DNA of 64,000 bases from assembly GCA_963708805.1 (NCBI GenBank), contig CAVPUA010000003.1:1860001-1924000 (forward strand), read 5' to 3'. How positions within the stretch are numbered: position 1 is the first letter of the stretch; the number at the start of each line of letters is the position of its first letter. Positions 9,901 to 25,835 of this stretch are shown here, one piece after another. Made by a program: the position numbers and the translations under genes. The notes beneath the pieces are model-generated. The model was not told where the DNA came from and made no database searches. It saw only the letters and a program-made list of their open reading frames with translations. This DNA is from CAVPUA01 sp963708805. Lineage in GTDB: Bacteria; Actinomycetota; Actinomycetes; Mycobacteriales; Jatrophihabitantaceae.

Positions 9901-10581
9901 CCGCAGCCCGGACCCTACGACCGGGCGACCCAGCAGAAGCGCGCCGCTCGCGCCGAGCGCGATCTGGCCCTGCTCGGCAAGGTCAACCCGCTGGCCCTCG
10001 AGGAGTTCTCCGCCCTCGAGGAACGGCACCAGTTCCTGTCGACCCAGCTCGAGGACCTGAAGGCGACCCGACGCGACCTTCTGACGGTCGTCAAGGAGGT
10101 CGACGATCGCATCCTCGAGGTGTTCACCTCGGCCTATCACGATGTGGCCCGTGAGTTCGAGATCGTCTTCGCGACGCTGTTTCCGGGCGGCGAGGGGCGA
10201 CTGGTGCTCACCGAACCCGACGACATGCTCATGACCGGCATCGACGTCGAAGCCCGCCCACCTGGCAAGAAGGTCAAGCGGCTGTCGTTGCTGTCCGGTG
10301 GCGAGCGCTCGCTGACCGCCGTCGCGCTGCTGGTCGCGATCTTCCGCGCCCGCCCCAGTCCGTTCTACGTCATGGACGAGGTCGAGGCCGCCCTCGACGA
10401 CGTCAACCTCGGCCGGCTCATCGACCTCATCGGCCAGCTGCGCGAGAGCAGCCAGCTGATCATCATCACCCACCAGAAGCGCACGATGGAGATCGCCGAC
10501 GCGCTCTACGGCGTCACCATGCGCGGGGACGGCATCACCGAGGTCATCAGCCAGCGCCTTCGGGAGCCCACCTCGTCCTGA
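6988..10581 (+). CDS. smc: Chromosome segregation protein SMC
   Basis: SMC is the ATPase of bacterial condensin; with ScpA/ScpB it loads near parS and juxtaposes chromosome arms. The 1197-residue protein has the classic layout. Walker A GPNGSGKS is at residues 31-38. Two long Ala/Glu/Arg-rich coiled-coil arms flank a hinge (about 505-670, including LPGVLGSVAALL). The C-terminal head carries the signature LSGGERSL (about 1103) and Walker B FYVMDEVEAALDD (about 1126). The start is GTG with a leaderless-type -10. It is 3.6 kb without a single frameshift, in contrast to its neighbours. It lies upstream of ftsY, as usual, but a lipoprotein gene is inserted between them. Confidence 0.97.
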   Translation: MHLKSLTLRGFKSFASATTLRFEPGITAVVGPNGSGKSNVVDAIAWVLGEQGAKALRGGKMEDVIFAGTAGRAPLGRAEVTLTIDNADGKLPIDYTEVSITRRMFRDGASEYEINGEGARLLDIQELLSDSGIGREMHVIVGQGQLDSVLQARPEDRRGFIEEAAGVLKHRKRKEKALRKLDAMQANLTRVSDLTAELRRQLKPLGRQAEIARRAAGVQAELRDSRLRLLADDLVTATATMQAEVADEEAIREQRTAVETELASTRERESALDQALAADAPALARAQETWYRLSALDERLRGTATLAAERARHLSAEMEDLRAGRDPEAMEAEAEQVRTDEAALQVELDAARAALADAVGARQEVERNLADAERELLAAARAIADRREGLAKLAGQVNALRTRAEAGGDEIARLSVAGAAARERAAQAEAELERVRTEVGALDEGELGLDDMHESAVAEHERHASRLRELEAAEREAERDRSTWTARREALALGLARKDGAGALLAAGSKLPGVLGSVAALLSVEPGCEAALAAALGTLADAVAVASAHDATAALELLKHEDAGRAGLLVGGTHGTLDRAAWPSLPAGARWAVDVVHAPAALQSSIEAALERVAIVDDLTAAASFVAGGPDLRAVTRAGDVLGRRWAVGGSASAPSTLEVQAAVDEAQQKADEAAASCTHLAGELAAVRDAAETSAAQVELTLSALHESDAKLSAVAERLAELGQQARAAAAEAARLDAARTDAERARDRDLSGLSELEERLALATDDQSDETTEPATERRDALHVEVAAARQSEMEGRLAVRTGEERVRALAGRAEQLVRSAQIERDARAKHAAERKARAAGAIVAAQVHEAARVALASVAVSLARAATERDAAHEARTGRESELQTVRARTRELDERLAQLTDAVHRDEIARAEQRLRIEGLHTRAGEEFGLEAEALIAEYGPDQPAPPSALETAEYEQARERGEQVVAPQPGPYDRATQQKRAARAERDLALLGKVNPLALEEFSALEERHQFLSTQLEDLKATRRDLLTVVKEVDDRILEVFTSAYHDVAREFEIVFATLFPGGEGRLVLTEPDDMLMTGIDVEARPPGKKVKRLSLLSGGERSLTAVALLVAIFRARPSPFYVMDEVEAALDDVNLGRLIDLIGQLRESSQLIIITHQKRTMEIADALYGVTMRGDGITEVISQRLREPTSS

Positions 10582-10624
10582 GCCGTCGATGAGCAGGTGG
10601 GGGGCCGAATACGGGCTCATCGCC

Positions 10625-10630
10625 TACCGT
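10625..10630 (+). promoter_or_regulatory. -10 box for a leaderless lipoprotein gene
   Basis: TACCGT ends six bases before the GTG at 10637. The AGGAG at 10631-10635 is too close to that GTG to act as its ribosome-binding site, so leaderless initiation is the simpler reading. Confidence 0.45.
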
Positions 10631-10636
10631 AGGAGC

Positions 10637-11688
10637 GTGTCGTTCCTGCCTATGACCCGTTCAGCGCGCCCGATCACCGTTCTGCTGGCCCTCATCGGCT
10701 CGCTCTGTCTGGTGCTGACCGCCTGCGGTGGCTCGTCGAAGAAGGCGGCCAGTTCTCCGTCGGTGACGCCGTCGGCTTCGTCGGTCGCCTCGTCGAGCGC
10801 GCCGCCGTCGACCAGTGCCGCCGCGTCGTCGTCGGCCGCCGGCACCCCGGTGCACCTCGCGTTGTTCAACAACGACAACGCGACGTACGGCGTGGGCGAG
10901 CCGATCGTCGTCTACGTCTCCGCGCGCATCCCGAACGGTGATGCCTTCGCCAAGGCGACGACGGTCAAGGTCAACGGCCAGGTGGTCGAGGGCGCGTGGC
11001 ACTTCGAGGACTCCGACAGCGACCTGGCCAGCACGTATCCGATCCAGGGGCATTTCCGGGCCAACGCGGCTTCGGGCGCGTCCACGCCCTACTGGCCCGC
11101 GCACGCGACCATCGACATGTCGCTCGACACGAACGGCCTGGCAACCGCGCCCGGATCCGGCCAGTACTTCGACGACAGCCTCACGCTGCACTTCTCGACG
11201 GGCGCGGCCAACATCTCCTACGTCGACTGCTCGGCGCTCACGCTGATGCCCACGTCCGACGGCGTCCAGGCGCACGCGACGATGCCGATCTCGTGCGGCG
11301 CGAAGAACACGCCGACCTACGAGGGCACCAAGGTCGTCATGCAGAAGGGCGAGGACATCCCGGGCACCAACACCCTGCGCCCGAACGGGACGGTGCTCAT
11401 GACCGGCCCCGGCTAACGACGAGACCGTCGAGTGGTCGGTGCGCGTGACCCAGTCCGGCGAGTACGTCCACGACCTCCAGTGGAACGCCGCAATCGGCAG
11501 CGCGTCGACCTCGACACGGGTGCACCAACCTGCACGCCGACGACGCCCAGTGGTTCTACAACTGGGCTCAGCTCGGTGACGTGCTGATCTACGCCAACAC
11601 CGGCGGCGGGACCATGCCGTCGTGGGACGGCCTGGGCGACTGGAACCTGCCGCAGTCGGAGTTCAACAACGAGACGCCGGACACCTGA
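10637..11688 (+). CDS. Putative lipoprotein of unknown function (frameshifted)
   Basis: A hydrophobic signal (PITVLLALIGSLCLVL) ends in the lipobox LTAC, so the protein should be lipid-anchored outside the membrane. A Ser/Ala/Pro-rich linker follows, then a probable extracellular domain. That domain has visible motifs YGVGEPIVVYVSARIP and HFRANAASGASTPYW, but I do not recognise the family. Apparent +1 errors near 11411 and 11522 split the frame; the corrected product is about 349 residues, ending PQSEFNNETPDT. The start could be GTG 10637 (leaderless) or ATG 10652. It sits between smc and ftsY, an unusual place for an exported protein. Confidence 0.65.
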
Positions 11689-11744
11689 GTCCACTCAGCA
11701 CTCGGACCACATCGCACATCGATCAGCTCTGACAGGATGATCCG

Positions 11745-12898
11745 GTGATCGTACGTCTGGATCGTCCTCGCCGTCGTGGTCGTCGCCGTGCTGGGCGGAC
11801 TCGGTCTTGTGCTGCCGCGGCGGTCGCGCCGCGCGACCCGTCCGCCGATCCGTCCGGGCGTCGACTACACCCCCGGCGTGGGCGACGACGCCGAGGTTCC
11901 GCACGACACCCCGACCCGCTCGATCACGACCACCGTCGAGCTGCCTCCGACGGCGCCGTCGCTCGAGACTCCCGAACCGACGGCCGGGCGCATGCTCCGG
12001 TTGCGCAGTCGTCTGGCGCGCTCGCAGTCGACGCTCGGACGCGGCCTGCTCTCGGTGCTGTCGCGCGATCAACTCGACGAGGACGCCTGGGAAGAGATCG
12101 AGGAGGCGCTGCTCACCGCCGACGTCGGCGTCGGGGCGACCACCGAGATCGTCGACAGCCTGCGCAGTCGCACGAAGGTGCTGGGCACCCGATCGCAGGG
12201 TGAGCTGCGGGCCCTGCTCGCCGACGAGCTCGTGACGGCGCTACGGCCGGACATGGACCGATCACTGACGACCGCACCGCACGAGGATCAGCCGGCTGTG
12301 GTGATGGTGGTCGGTGTCAACGGCACCGGCAAGACCACCACGTGCGGCAAGCTGGCCCGCGTCCTGGTGGCCGACGGCCGGACGGTGTTGCTGGGCGCGG
12401 CCGACACGTTCCGGGCCGCCGCCGCCGACCAGCTCTCGACCTGGGGCGCCCGCGTCGGCGCCGAGACTGTCCGCGGTCCCGAAGGCGGCGACCCCGCGAG
12501 CGTCGCCTTCGACGCGGTGAAGCGGGGAACCGACGAGCGCGTCGACACCGTGCTTGATCGACACCGCCGGCCGGCTGCACACCAAGGTCGGTCTGATGGA
12601 CGAGCTCGGCAAGGTCAAACGGGTCATCGAAAAGATTGCGACGACCGACGAGATCCTGCTCGTGCTCGACGCGACGACGGGGCAGAACGGACTGACGCAG
12701 GCCCGGGTGTTCACCGAGGTCGTCGACGTCACCGGCATCGTGCTGACCAAGCTCGACGGCACGGCCAAGGGCGGCATCGTCATCAGCGTCCAGCGTGAGC
12801 TCGGCGTCCCGGTGAAGCTGGTCGGTCTGGGCGAGGGCGCCGACGACCTGGCGCCCTTCGATCCCGAGTCGTTCGTCGACGCGCTGCTCGGAGACTGA
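11745..12898 (+). CDS. ftsY: Signal recognition particle receptor FtsY (frameshifted)
   Basis: FtsY is the membrane-associated SRP receptor GTPase that delivers Ffh-ribosome complexes to SecYEG. The N-terminus, once an extra base near 11751 is removed, reads as a membrane anchor (YVWIVLAVVVVAVLGGLG). The N domain follows (LLSVLSRDQLDEDAWEEIEE). GTPase motifs are GVNGTGKTT (near 12313), DTFRAAAADQL, VLIDTAGRLHTK (split by an extra T near 12556), TKLDGTAKGG and GLGEGADDLAPFD. The corrected length is about 383 residues. The GTG at 11745 is chosen because only it leads into the anchor. Confidence 0.95.
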
Positions 12899-12920
12899 TC
12901 CGCCACCCGGCCGAAGCCAG

Positions 12921-12926
12921 TACGGT
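12921..12926 (+). promoter_or_regulatory. -10 box for leaderless tdh
   Basis: TACGGT ends seven bases before the tdh ATG, and no ribosome-binding site is visible. This is the same arrangement seen before smc, aftD and coaE. Confidence 0.5.
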
Positions 12927-12933
12927 CGAGTGC

Positions 12934-13974
12934 ATGAAGGCGCTCTACAAGACAGCCGGCCGACCCGGCTTCGAGCTCGTCGAACGCCCCGAGCCGCAGG
13001 CCGGTGAGTCCGAGGTCAAGATCCGGGTGCTGCGCACCGGCATCTGCGGCACCGACCTGCACATCGAGGCCTGGGACGACTGGGCCGCAAATGCGGTGAA
13101 CGCCCCGCTGATTCCCGGGCCACGAGTTCTGCGGCACCGTGGTCGGCGATCGGGGCGGGCGTGCGCGACGTCTCGGTCGGCGACTTCGTCTCGGGCGAGG
13201 GACACATCGTCTGCGGCACCTGCCGCAACTGCCGCGCGGGTCGGCGCCATCTGTGCATCCGGACGTCGAGCGTCGGAGTCAATCGCGACGGCGCCTTCGC
13301 CGAGTACGTCGTGCTGCCCGAGAGCAACGTGTGGGTCCATCGCGATCCGGTCGACGTCGACCTGGCCGCGATCTTCGATCCGTTCGGCAACGCGGTCCAC
13401 ACCGCGCTGTCGTTCCCGCTCGTCGGTGAGGACGTCTTGATCACCGGCGCCGGGCCGATCGGCCTCATGGCCGCCGCGGTCTGCCGGCACGTCGGCGCGC
13501 GCTTCGTCGTGATCACCGACGTGAGCGAGCCGCGCCTCGCGCTGGCCCGCAAGATGGGCGTCGACCTGGCGGTGAACGTAGCGAACGGTCGATGACGCCA
13601 TCGCCCACGCCCAACGCACGCTGGGCATGGTCGAGGGCTTCGACGTTGCGCTGGAGATGAGCGGTCACCCCAGCGCCCTGCCCGGCATCGTGGCCAACCT
13701 GAACCACGGCGGACGGATCGCGATGCTGGGTCTGCCGAACCAGCCGATCAGCGTCGACTGGGCCAAGGTCGTCTCGCACATGATCACCATCAAGGGCATC
13801 TACGGCCGTGAGATGTTCGAGACGTGGTACGCGATGAGCGCGATGCTGCGATCGGGTCTGCAGATCGACGCGGTGATCACCGATCGGCTGCCCGCACGGG
13901 ACTGGGCCGACGCGTTCGCCATCGCGCGCGCCGGCGCCCACGGCAAGGTCGTTCTCGACTGGACGGAGCTGTAG
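12934..13974 (+). CDS. tdh: L-threonine 3-dehydrogenase (frameshifted)
   Basis: Tdh oxidises L-threonine to 2-amino-3-oxobutyrate with NAD+; Kbl, encoded next, cleaves the product to glycine and acetyl-CoA. It is a zinc medium-chain dehydrogenase. The catalytic zinc region is GICGTDLHIEAWDDWA followed by GHEFCGTVVG. The structural zinc cysteines are in CGTCRNCRAGRRHLC, and the NAD-binding loop is ITGAGPIGLMAAAV. Extra bases near 13123, 13151 and 13581 break the frame. The corrected length is 345 residues, exactly that of the family. The gene stops two bases before the kbl ATG, so the two are co-transcribed. Placement between ftsY and amt is unusual. Confidence 0.93.
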
Positions 13975-13976
13975 CG

Positions 13977-15190
13977 ATGTACGGAACCGTTGGGCAAGCA
14001 ACTGCGAGCGACGCTGGACGAGATCCGCGACGCGGGCCTGTACAAGAGCGAACGGCGGCTGGCCTCGCCGCAGTCGGCCCACATCGAGGTCGACGGCTCG
14101 ACCGTCCTGAACTTCTGCGCCAACAACTACCTGGGCCTGGCCGACCACCCCGACGTGATCGCGGCCGCCAAGCAGGCACTGGACGACTGGGGCTTCGGGA
14201 TGGCCAGCGTCCGGTTCATCTGCGGCACGCAGACGCAGCACGCCGCTGCTCGAGGCCAAGATCAGCGAGCTGCTGCACACCGAGGCGACGATCCTGTTCT
14301 CGTCCTGCTTCGACGCGAACGGCGGCGTGTTCGAGGTCCTGCTCGACGAAGCGGGACGCCGTGATCTCCGACGAGCTCAATCACGCCTCGCTGATCGACG
14401 GCATCCGGCTCTGCAAGGCCGCACGACTGCGCTACCGCAACCGCGACCTGGCCGACCTCGAAGATCAACTGAAGTCGGCCGCCGGCGGCCCGTCGCCGCA
14501 TGATCGTCACCGACGGCGTCTTCTCGATGGACGGCTACCTCGCGCCGCTCGAGGGGATCTGCGATCTGGCCGAGAAGTACGACGCCCTCGTCCTCGTCGA
14601 CGACTCGCACGCCGTCGGCTTCGTCGGCGCGACCGGCGCGGGCACGCCGGAACTGCTCGGCGTGCAGGACCGCGTCGACATCGTCACCGGCACGCTGGGC
14701 AAGGCACTCGGCGGTGCGTCCGGTGGCTACGTCAGCTCGCGGTCCGAGGTGGTCGAACTGCTTCGGCAGCGCTCGCGGCCCTACCTCTTCTCCAACGCGG
14801 TCGCCCCGTCGGTCGTGGCCGGTTCACTGGCCGCGCTCGATCTCATCGCGTCGAGCCACGAGCAGCGTGAGGCGCTCAAGCGCAACACCGGACTGTTCCG
14901 CGAGCTGATGGCCGAGGCCGGCTTCGAGCTGCTGCCCGGCCAGCACGCGATCTGCCCGGTGATGTTCACGGCGCTCGCGGCGCAGCTCGATCTGCCCGAC
15001 GCGGTGGTGGCCGCCGCAGATGGCCGAGGCGATGCTCGTCGAGGGCGTCTACGTCATCGCCTTCAGCTTCCCGGTGGTGCCGCGAGGCAAGGCCCGCATC
15101 CGGGTGCAGCTCTCGGCGGCTCACTCCGAGGCGGACGTCGCGAGTTGCGTCCGCGCGTTCGTCGCCGCGCGGACCAAGGTCTGCGCTTAG
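13977..15190 (+). CDS. kbl: Glycine C-acetyltransferase (2-amino-3-ketobutyrate CoA ligase, frameshifted)
   Basis: This PLP enzyme converts 2-amino-3-ketobutyrate plus CoA into glycine and acetyl-CoA, completing threonine breakdown begun by Tdh. Recognisable stretches are NFCANNYLGLADHPDVI, RFICGTQTQH, SDELNHASLIDGIRLCKA, VDDSHAVGFVG and the PLP-lysine motif TGTLGKALGGASGGY. Five apparent +1 errors (near 13989, 14243, 14352, 14498 and 15018) fragment it. The corrected product is about 402 residues, the normal length. Identity is clear despite the breaks. Confidence 0.92.
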
Positions 15191-15347
15191 CATTTTCGTC
15201 GCCCTCCGTACGGGTCGACTCACCGTCAGTTCGCAATCGACGCGTGGTGTGCAACAGATCACCGCATTGCTGCCGGCTCGGTGAACATCGAGTTGCCACG
15301 GCCGCTCGGTCACCGGCGCGAACATCACACGATCAAGATCGGAGTTC

Positions 15348-15394
15348 ACAAGCCGGAAACACAGCAGGTCAATCTGCGGTAACAGGCTCGCCAC
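15348..15394 (+). promoter_or_regulatory. Candidate GlnR-type sites upstream of amt
   Basis: Two matches to the AC-n9-AC core of actinobacterial GlnR operators occur about 34 bp apart: ACaagccggaaAC (15348-15360) and ACaggctcgccAC (15382-15394). They lie 60-100 bp before the amt start, where nitrogen control is expected. The motif is short, so chance matches are possible. Confidence 0.3.
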
Positions 15395-15450
15395 CACTCT
15401 TTCGCCAGCGCGCACGCTCGTCGCGCAGTCATTATTGAAGGGGAGCACCT

Positions 15451-16845
<1,395 letters not shown>

Positions 16846-16849
16846 CCGC

Positions 16850-17188
16850 ATGAAGTTGATCACCGCAGTCATCAAGCCGTTCAAGCTCGATGACGTGAAG
16901 GCCGCGCTCGAAGTGCTGGGCGTGCAGGGCCTGACGGTCAGCGAGGTGCAGGGCTTCGGCCGTCAGCGCGGCCACACCGAGGTCTACCGCGGTGCTGAGT
17001 ACACCGTCGACCTGGTGCCGAAGGTGAAGGTCGAGGTCGTGGTCGACGACGTCGACGCGACGAAGGTCGTCGACTCGGTGGTCGAGGCGGCCCGCACGTC
17101 CAAGATCGGTGACGGCAAGGTCTGGATCACCAACATCGAGGGCATCGTCCGAGTCCGCACCGGCGAACGCGACAGCGACGCGATCTAG
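16850..17188 (+). CDS. glnB: Nitrogen regulatory protein PII (GlnK-type)
   Basis: PII senses 2-oxoglutarate and ATP/ADP and controls AmtB and nitrogen enzymes. The 112-residue protein has the family start MKLITAVIKPFKLDDVKAAL and the T-loop VYRGAEYTVD, whose second Tyr is residue 51. In actinobacteria Tyr51 is adenylylated by GlnD, encoded next. The C-terminal signature GDGKVWITNIEGIVRVRTGE is complete. AAGGAG lies upstream within the amt end. Being coupled to amt argues for a GlnK-type role. The frame is intact. Confidence 0.96.
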   Translation: MKLITAVIKPFKLDDVKAALEVLGVQGLTVSEVQGFGRQRGHTEVYRGAEYTVDLVPKVKVEVVVDDVDATKVVDSVVEAARTSKIGDGKVWITNIEGIVRVRTGERDSDAI

Positions 17189-17200
17189 CGCCGAAGTGGC

Positions 17201-19525
17201 ATGACCCGCTCAAAGTCACAAACGCTCGACGAGGTCCGGGCTGGCGTCCTACGCCAGCCCGGACTCGTCGGTCTCGCGCTCAGAAATGCACTGGCCGACA
17301 ACTACGACGCGCTGGCTCAAGCGCCTGGCCGATTCGGTCTTTCCGGGCATCGGGCGTCGCGCTGGTCGCCGTCGGCGGCATGGGACGGCGCGAGCTGGCG
17401 CCCTACTCCGATCTCGACCTGGTGTTGCTGCACGACGGCAGGAACCGCGACATCTCCGAGCTGGCCGACAAGATCTGGTACCCGATCTGGGACTCCGGTC
17501 TCGGTCTGGACCATTCGGTGCGTACGCCCGATCAGGCCGTCTCGGTGGCCAAGGACGACCTCAAGGCGATGCTCGGCCTGCTCGACCTGCGTCATCTCGA
17601 CCGGCGACCCGGCGCTGTCGGCGCCGTTGCGCGAACGCATCCTCGACATCTGGCGATCGGTCGCGCCCAAGCGGGTCGCCGAGCTCCGCGAGATCTCCGA
17701 GGAACGCTGGGCGCTCGCCGGCGAGGCCGCGTTCCTGCTCGATCCCAACGTCAAGGAGTCGCGCGGTGGACTGCGCGACGCCCAGACCGTTCGCGCTGCT
17801 CGCCGCCGCCCAGTTGATCGACTTCCCGGCACGCCGTACGCGAGGCGCGCGACACCCTGCTCGACATCCGCGGCGAACTGCAGCGGCGCACCGGCCGCAA
17901 CGACGACATCCTGCGCCAGCAGGAACACGACGGCGTCGCCGAGGCGCTGCACCTCGGCGGCGGCGACGAGGTGCTGCGCGCGGTGAACGGCGCGGCCCGC
18001 ACGATCTCGCTGGCGGTCGACTCGGCCTGGCGACGCGTCGACGCCACCCATCCGCAGTCGCGTGGTTTCTCGCCGCGCCGGCTGCTCGGATCGCTGACCC
18101 GTCCAACGGACCCCGAGCGGGTCGGCCTGGCCAAGGACATCGTCCGGCAGGACGGCGAGATCGTGCTGGCCCGCGACGCCGACCCGTGGTCGGATCCGTT
18201 GATCGTGCTGCGCGCTGCGCGGGTGGCCGCCGAGCAGAACCTGCCGCTGTCGCCGTTCACGCTCGAGCGGCTGGCCACCGAGTCCAGGCCCGCTGCCGAC
18301 GCCGTGGTCCGACGCCGCGCGCGAGGAGTTCCTCTCGCTGCTGGCCAAGGGCGCGCGGGCCGTCCCGGTGCTCGAACTGCTCGATCAGGCCGAGCTGCTG
18401 CAGCGGCTCATCCCGGAGTGGGAGCACGTCCGGTTCAAGATCCAGCACAATCCGGTGCACCGCTACACCGTCGACCGCCACCTGCTCGAGACCGCGGCCC
18501 AGGCGGCCGCGCTGACCCGCCAGGTCGATCGTCCGGACCTGCTGCTGATGGGCGCGCTGCTGCACGACATCGGCAAGGGCTACCCGGGCGACCACTCGAT
18601 CGTCGGCGCGCCGATCGCCGAACGGATCGCGGCCCGGATGGGCTTCTCCTACGGCGACGCTGCCACCATCGAGGCGATGACGCTGCACCACCTGTTGCTG
18701 CCCGACACCGCGACCCGGCGCGACCTCGACGATCCGATGACGATCACCAGCGTCGCCGAGGCGGTCGGATCGTCAGCCGAGCTGCTCGAACTGCTGCACG
18801 CGCTGACGATCGCCGACGCCGCGGCCACCGGACCGGGCGCCTGGAGCGACTGGAAGGCGGGGCTGATCGCGAGCCTGGTGCGCCGGACTCGAGCACGGTC
18901 CTGTGCGGTGGCCGGCTGCCCAAGGCCCCGCCGCTCGACGAGCGGCGGCGGGCGATGGCCGAGGCCGGCGCGCTGGCGGTCGAGCTCGACGACGACGAGG
19001 TGCTCGTGGCCGCCCCGGACGGGCGCGGCGTGCTGTCGAAGACGGCCGGCGTGCTGGCCCTGCACTCGCTCGACGTCCGGGCCGCGCGCATCGGAACGCA
19101 CGCCGGCATGGCGGTGAACAGCTTCGTCGTCGAGCCGCGCTTCGGCAGCTTCCCGGACCCGATCGTCGTGCGGACCGACCTGGCCAAGGCGCTGGGCGGC
19201 GACGATGCCGCTGGACGACCGGCTGCAGGCCAAGGAGCGGGCCTACTCGCGCGGCACCACGGGCCACAGCCGGCCGGCGACCGTGCACTGGTTCGACGAC
19301 GCCGCCACCGACGCGACCGTCGTCGAGCTGCGCGCCGACGACAGCATCGGCCTGCTGTACCGGATCACCTCGACGCTCGAGCGGCTCGGTCTGGACGTCC
19401 ACACCGCGAAGGTGTCGTCGCTGGGCGGATCGGTCGTCGATGCGTTCTATGTCACGACGGCGGACGGGCGGCCGGTGCCCGAGCCGCAGCGGGCGGCCAT
19501 CGAGTCCGAATTGGGCAAGATCTGA
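17201..19525 (+). CDS. glnD: PII nucleotidyltransferase GlnD (heavily frameshifted)
   Basis: GlnD modifies and demodifies PII according to glutamine level; in actinobacteria it is an adenylyltransferase. Domains in order: nucleotidyltransferase (GGMGRRELAPYSDLDLVLLH, near 17370), helical linker (LDPNVKESRGGLRDAQT), HD domain (LLMGALLHDIGKGYPGDHS, near 18540) and two C-terminal ACT domains (GVLSKTAGVLALHSLDVRAA, then SIGLLYRITSTLERLGLDVH). Apparent +1 errors lie near 17320, 17358, 17600, 17790, 17832, 18307 and 19207, and one apparent deletion near 18890. The corrected length is about 772 residues. It is the third gene of the amt-glnB-glnD operon. ffh, its usual downstream neighbour, is absent. 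Confidence 0.9.
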
Positions 19526-19715
19526 ATCCGTTCTGTACGGATATCCGCCCGGTCTGCCCGGGTAGTACCGGATAAGCTCTGTATCAGCTCACAGCTGACC
19601 GGATTCGCAGATCGGTTGCCGACCCCGGTAATCTGAACGACGCTTCTCGGGCCGATGCCGTCCCGGTTGGATCCTTCAGCTCGACGACATCAGCCACCGA
19701 TCCCCGGGAGATCTC

Positions 19716-24285
<4,570 letters not shown>

Positions 24286-24301
<16 letters not shown>

Positions 24302-24366
24302 GCCGTGGTGATCAGCGGCGGCGCTCGGCTGAGCCGTGGTGATCAGCGGCGGCGCTCGGCGGAGCC
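24286..24366 (+). repeat. 31-bp tandem repeat, 2.6 copies, across the gltB stop
   Basis: Copies occupy 24286-24316 and 24317-24347, identical to each other. A 19-bp third copy with one mismatch runs to 24366. Each unit starts ggcggcgctcgg. The first copy supplies the gltB stop codon; the others lie between gltB and pyk. Confidence 0.85.
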
Positions 24367-24406
24367 CTGGGGCGATCGGGGTGGCAACCCCTACGCTGGA
24401 GGGGTG

Positions 24407-25835
24407 ATGCGTCGCGCGAAAATTGTCTGCACGCTGGGCCCGTCGACCGACGGGCCTGAACGAGCCCGAGCGCTGGTCGAAGCCGGCATGGACGTGGCCC
24501 GCCTCAACTTCTCCCACGGCGAGCACGACGACCACGGCCGTCGCTTCCAGGAGGTCCGGCGGGCCGCCGAACTCGCCGGTCGCAATCTGGCCGTGCTGGG
24601 CGACCTGCAGGGCCCCAAGATCCGCCTCGGCCGCTTCGCCGACGGGCCGGTCATGTGGGCCACCGGCGATCGGGTCCGGATCACGGTCGAGGACGTGCCC
24701 GGCGATCACGACCGGGTTTCGACGACCTACAAGCAGTTGGCCGCCGATGTTCGACCGGGTGACCGACTGCTCGTCGACGACGGCAACGTGGCCCTCGTGG
24801 CGGTCGGGGTCGAGGATGGCACCGACGTCGTCTGCGACGTCACCGAAGGCGGAATGGTCAGCAACAACAAAGGCCTGTCTCTGCCTGGCGTCGATGTAAG
24901 CGTTCCCGCCATGTCGGAGAAGGACGCCGAGGACCTCGAGTTCGCGCTGCGGCTGGGCGTCGACTTCATCGCCTTGTCGTTCGTCCGGTCGGCCCACGAC
25001 GTCAAACTCGTGCACAAGGTGATGGACGAGGTCGGCATCCGGCGGCCGGTGATCGCCAAGATCGAGAAGCCCGAGGCCGTCGACAACCTCGAAGAGATCG
25101 TCCTGGCCTTCGACGGGATCATGGTGGCGCGCGGCGACCTCGGTGTCGAGATGCCCCTCGAGCAGGTGCCGATCGTCCAGAAGCGGCTCGTCCAGATGTC
25201 GCGCGACAACGCCAAGCCGGTGATCGTCGCGACCCAGATGCTCGAATCGATGATCAGCCACTCGCGTCCCACGCGGGCCGAGGCGTCCGACGTCGCGAAC
25301 GCGATCCTGGACGGCGCCGACGCGGTGATGCTGTCCGGCGAGACGAGCGTCGGCACCTATCCGGTGCAGGCGGTCGCCACCATGGGTCGCATCATCACCT
25401 CGATCGAGGCGGCCGGACGCCATGTGCCCGAGCTCGACCACACGCCCCGAACGCAGGTGGGCGCGGTGGCCAAGGCGGCGAAGGACATCGGCGACGCGTT
25501 GGGCGCTGTCGCCCTCGTGGCGTTCACTCAGACCGGCGACACCGCGCGTCGGCTGTCTCGCCTGCAGCCGTCTCAACGGATCCTGGTCTTCACGCCGGAC
25601 GAACGAGTTCAGCGCCAGACGGCGCTGCTGTGGGGCGCGGAGGCGCAAACTGTCTGGACGGTCAAGACGACTGACGAGATGGTGCGCCAGGTCGACTCGG
25701 CGCTTGGTACAGCGCGGCGTCTGCCACCCGAACGATCTGGTGATCGTCGTTGCCGGCACCCCGCCGACGACCCCCGGAGCCACCAACACGATTCGGGTGC
25801 ATCGCATCGGAGATGTGCTGCAGCGTGACCGCTGA
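24407..25835 (+). CDS. pyk: Pyruvate kinase (one frameshift near the 3' end)
   Basis: Pyruvate kinase converts phosphoenolpyruvate and ADP to pyruvate and ATP. The N-terminus MRRAKIVCTLGPSTD and substrate loop VARLNFSHGEHDDH are typical. The active-site signature IAKIEKPEAVDNLEEI, then MVARGDLGVEMPLEQVP and VMLSGETSVGTYP, are all complete. An extra base near 25708 breaks the frame just before the C-terminal GTPPTTPGATNTIRVHRIG allosteric segment. The corrected length is 475 residues. A -10 box TACGCT (24392-24397) lies six bases before a GTG at 24404, so GTG 24404 or ATG 24407 may start. GGAGGGG is also present. Confidence 0.95.

Noticed and set aside
11684..11698. Terminator after the lipoprotein gene
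   Set aside because: Only a 5-bp stem with a four-base loop; too weak to call.
13977..15190. kbl as a true pseudogene
   Set aside because: Every functional motif is present and the corrected length is normal; neighbouring essential genes show the same type of single-base break.
18890..19207. Programmed frameshift in glnD
   Set aside because: No slippery sequence or conserved structure, and many similar breaks occur in the same gene.
19545..19570. Terminator after glnD
   Set aside because: The ccgg-rich inverted repeat gives only about a 5-bp stem.
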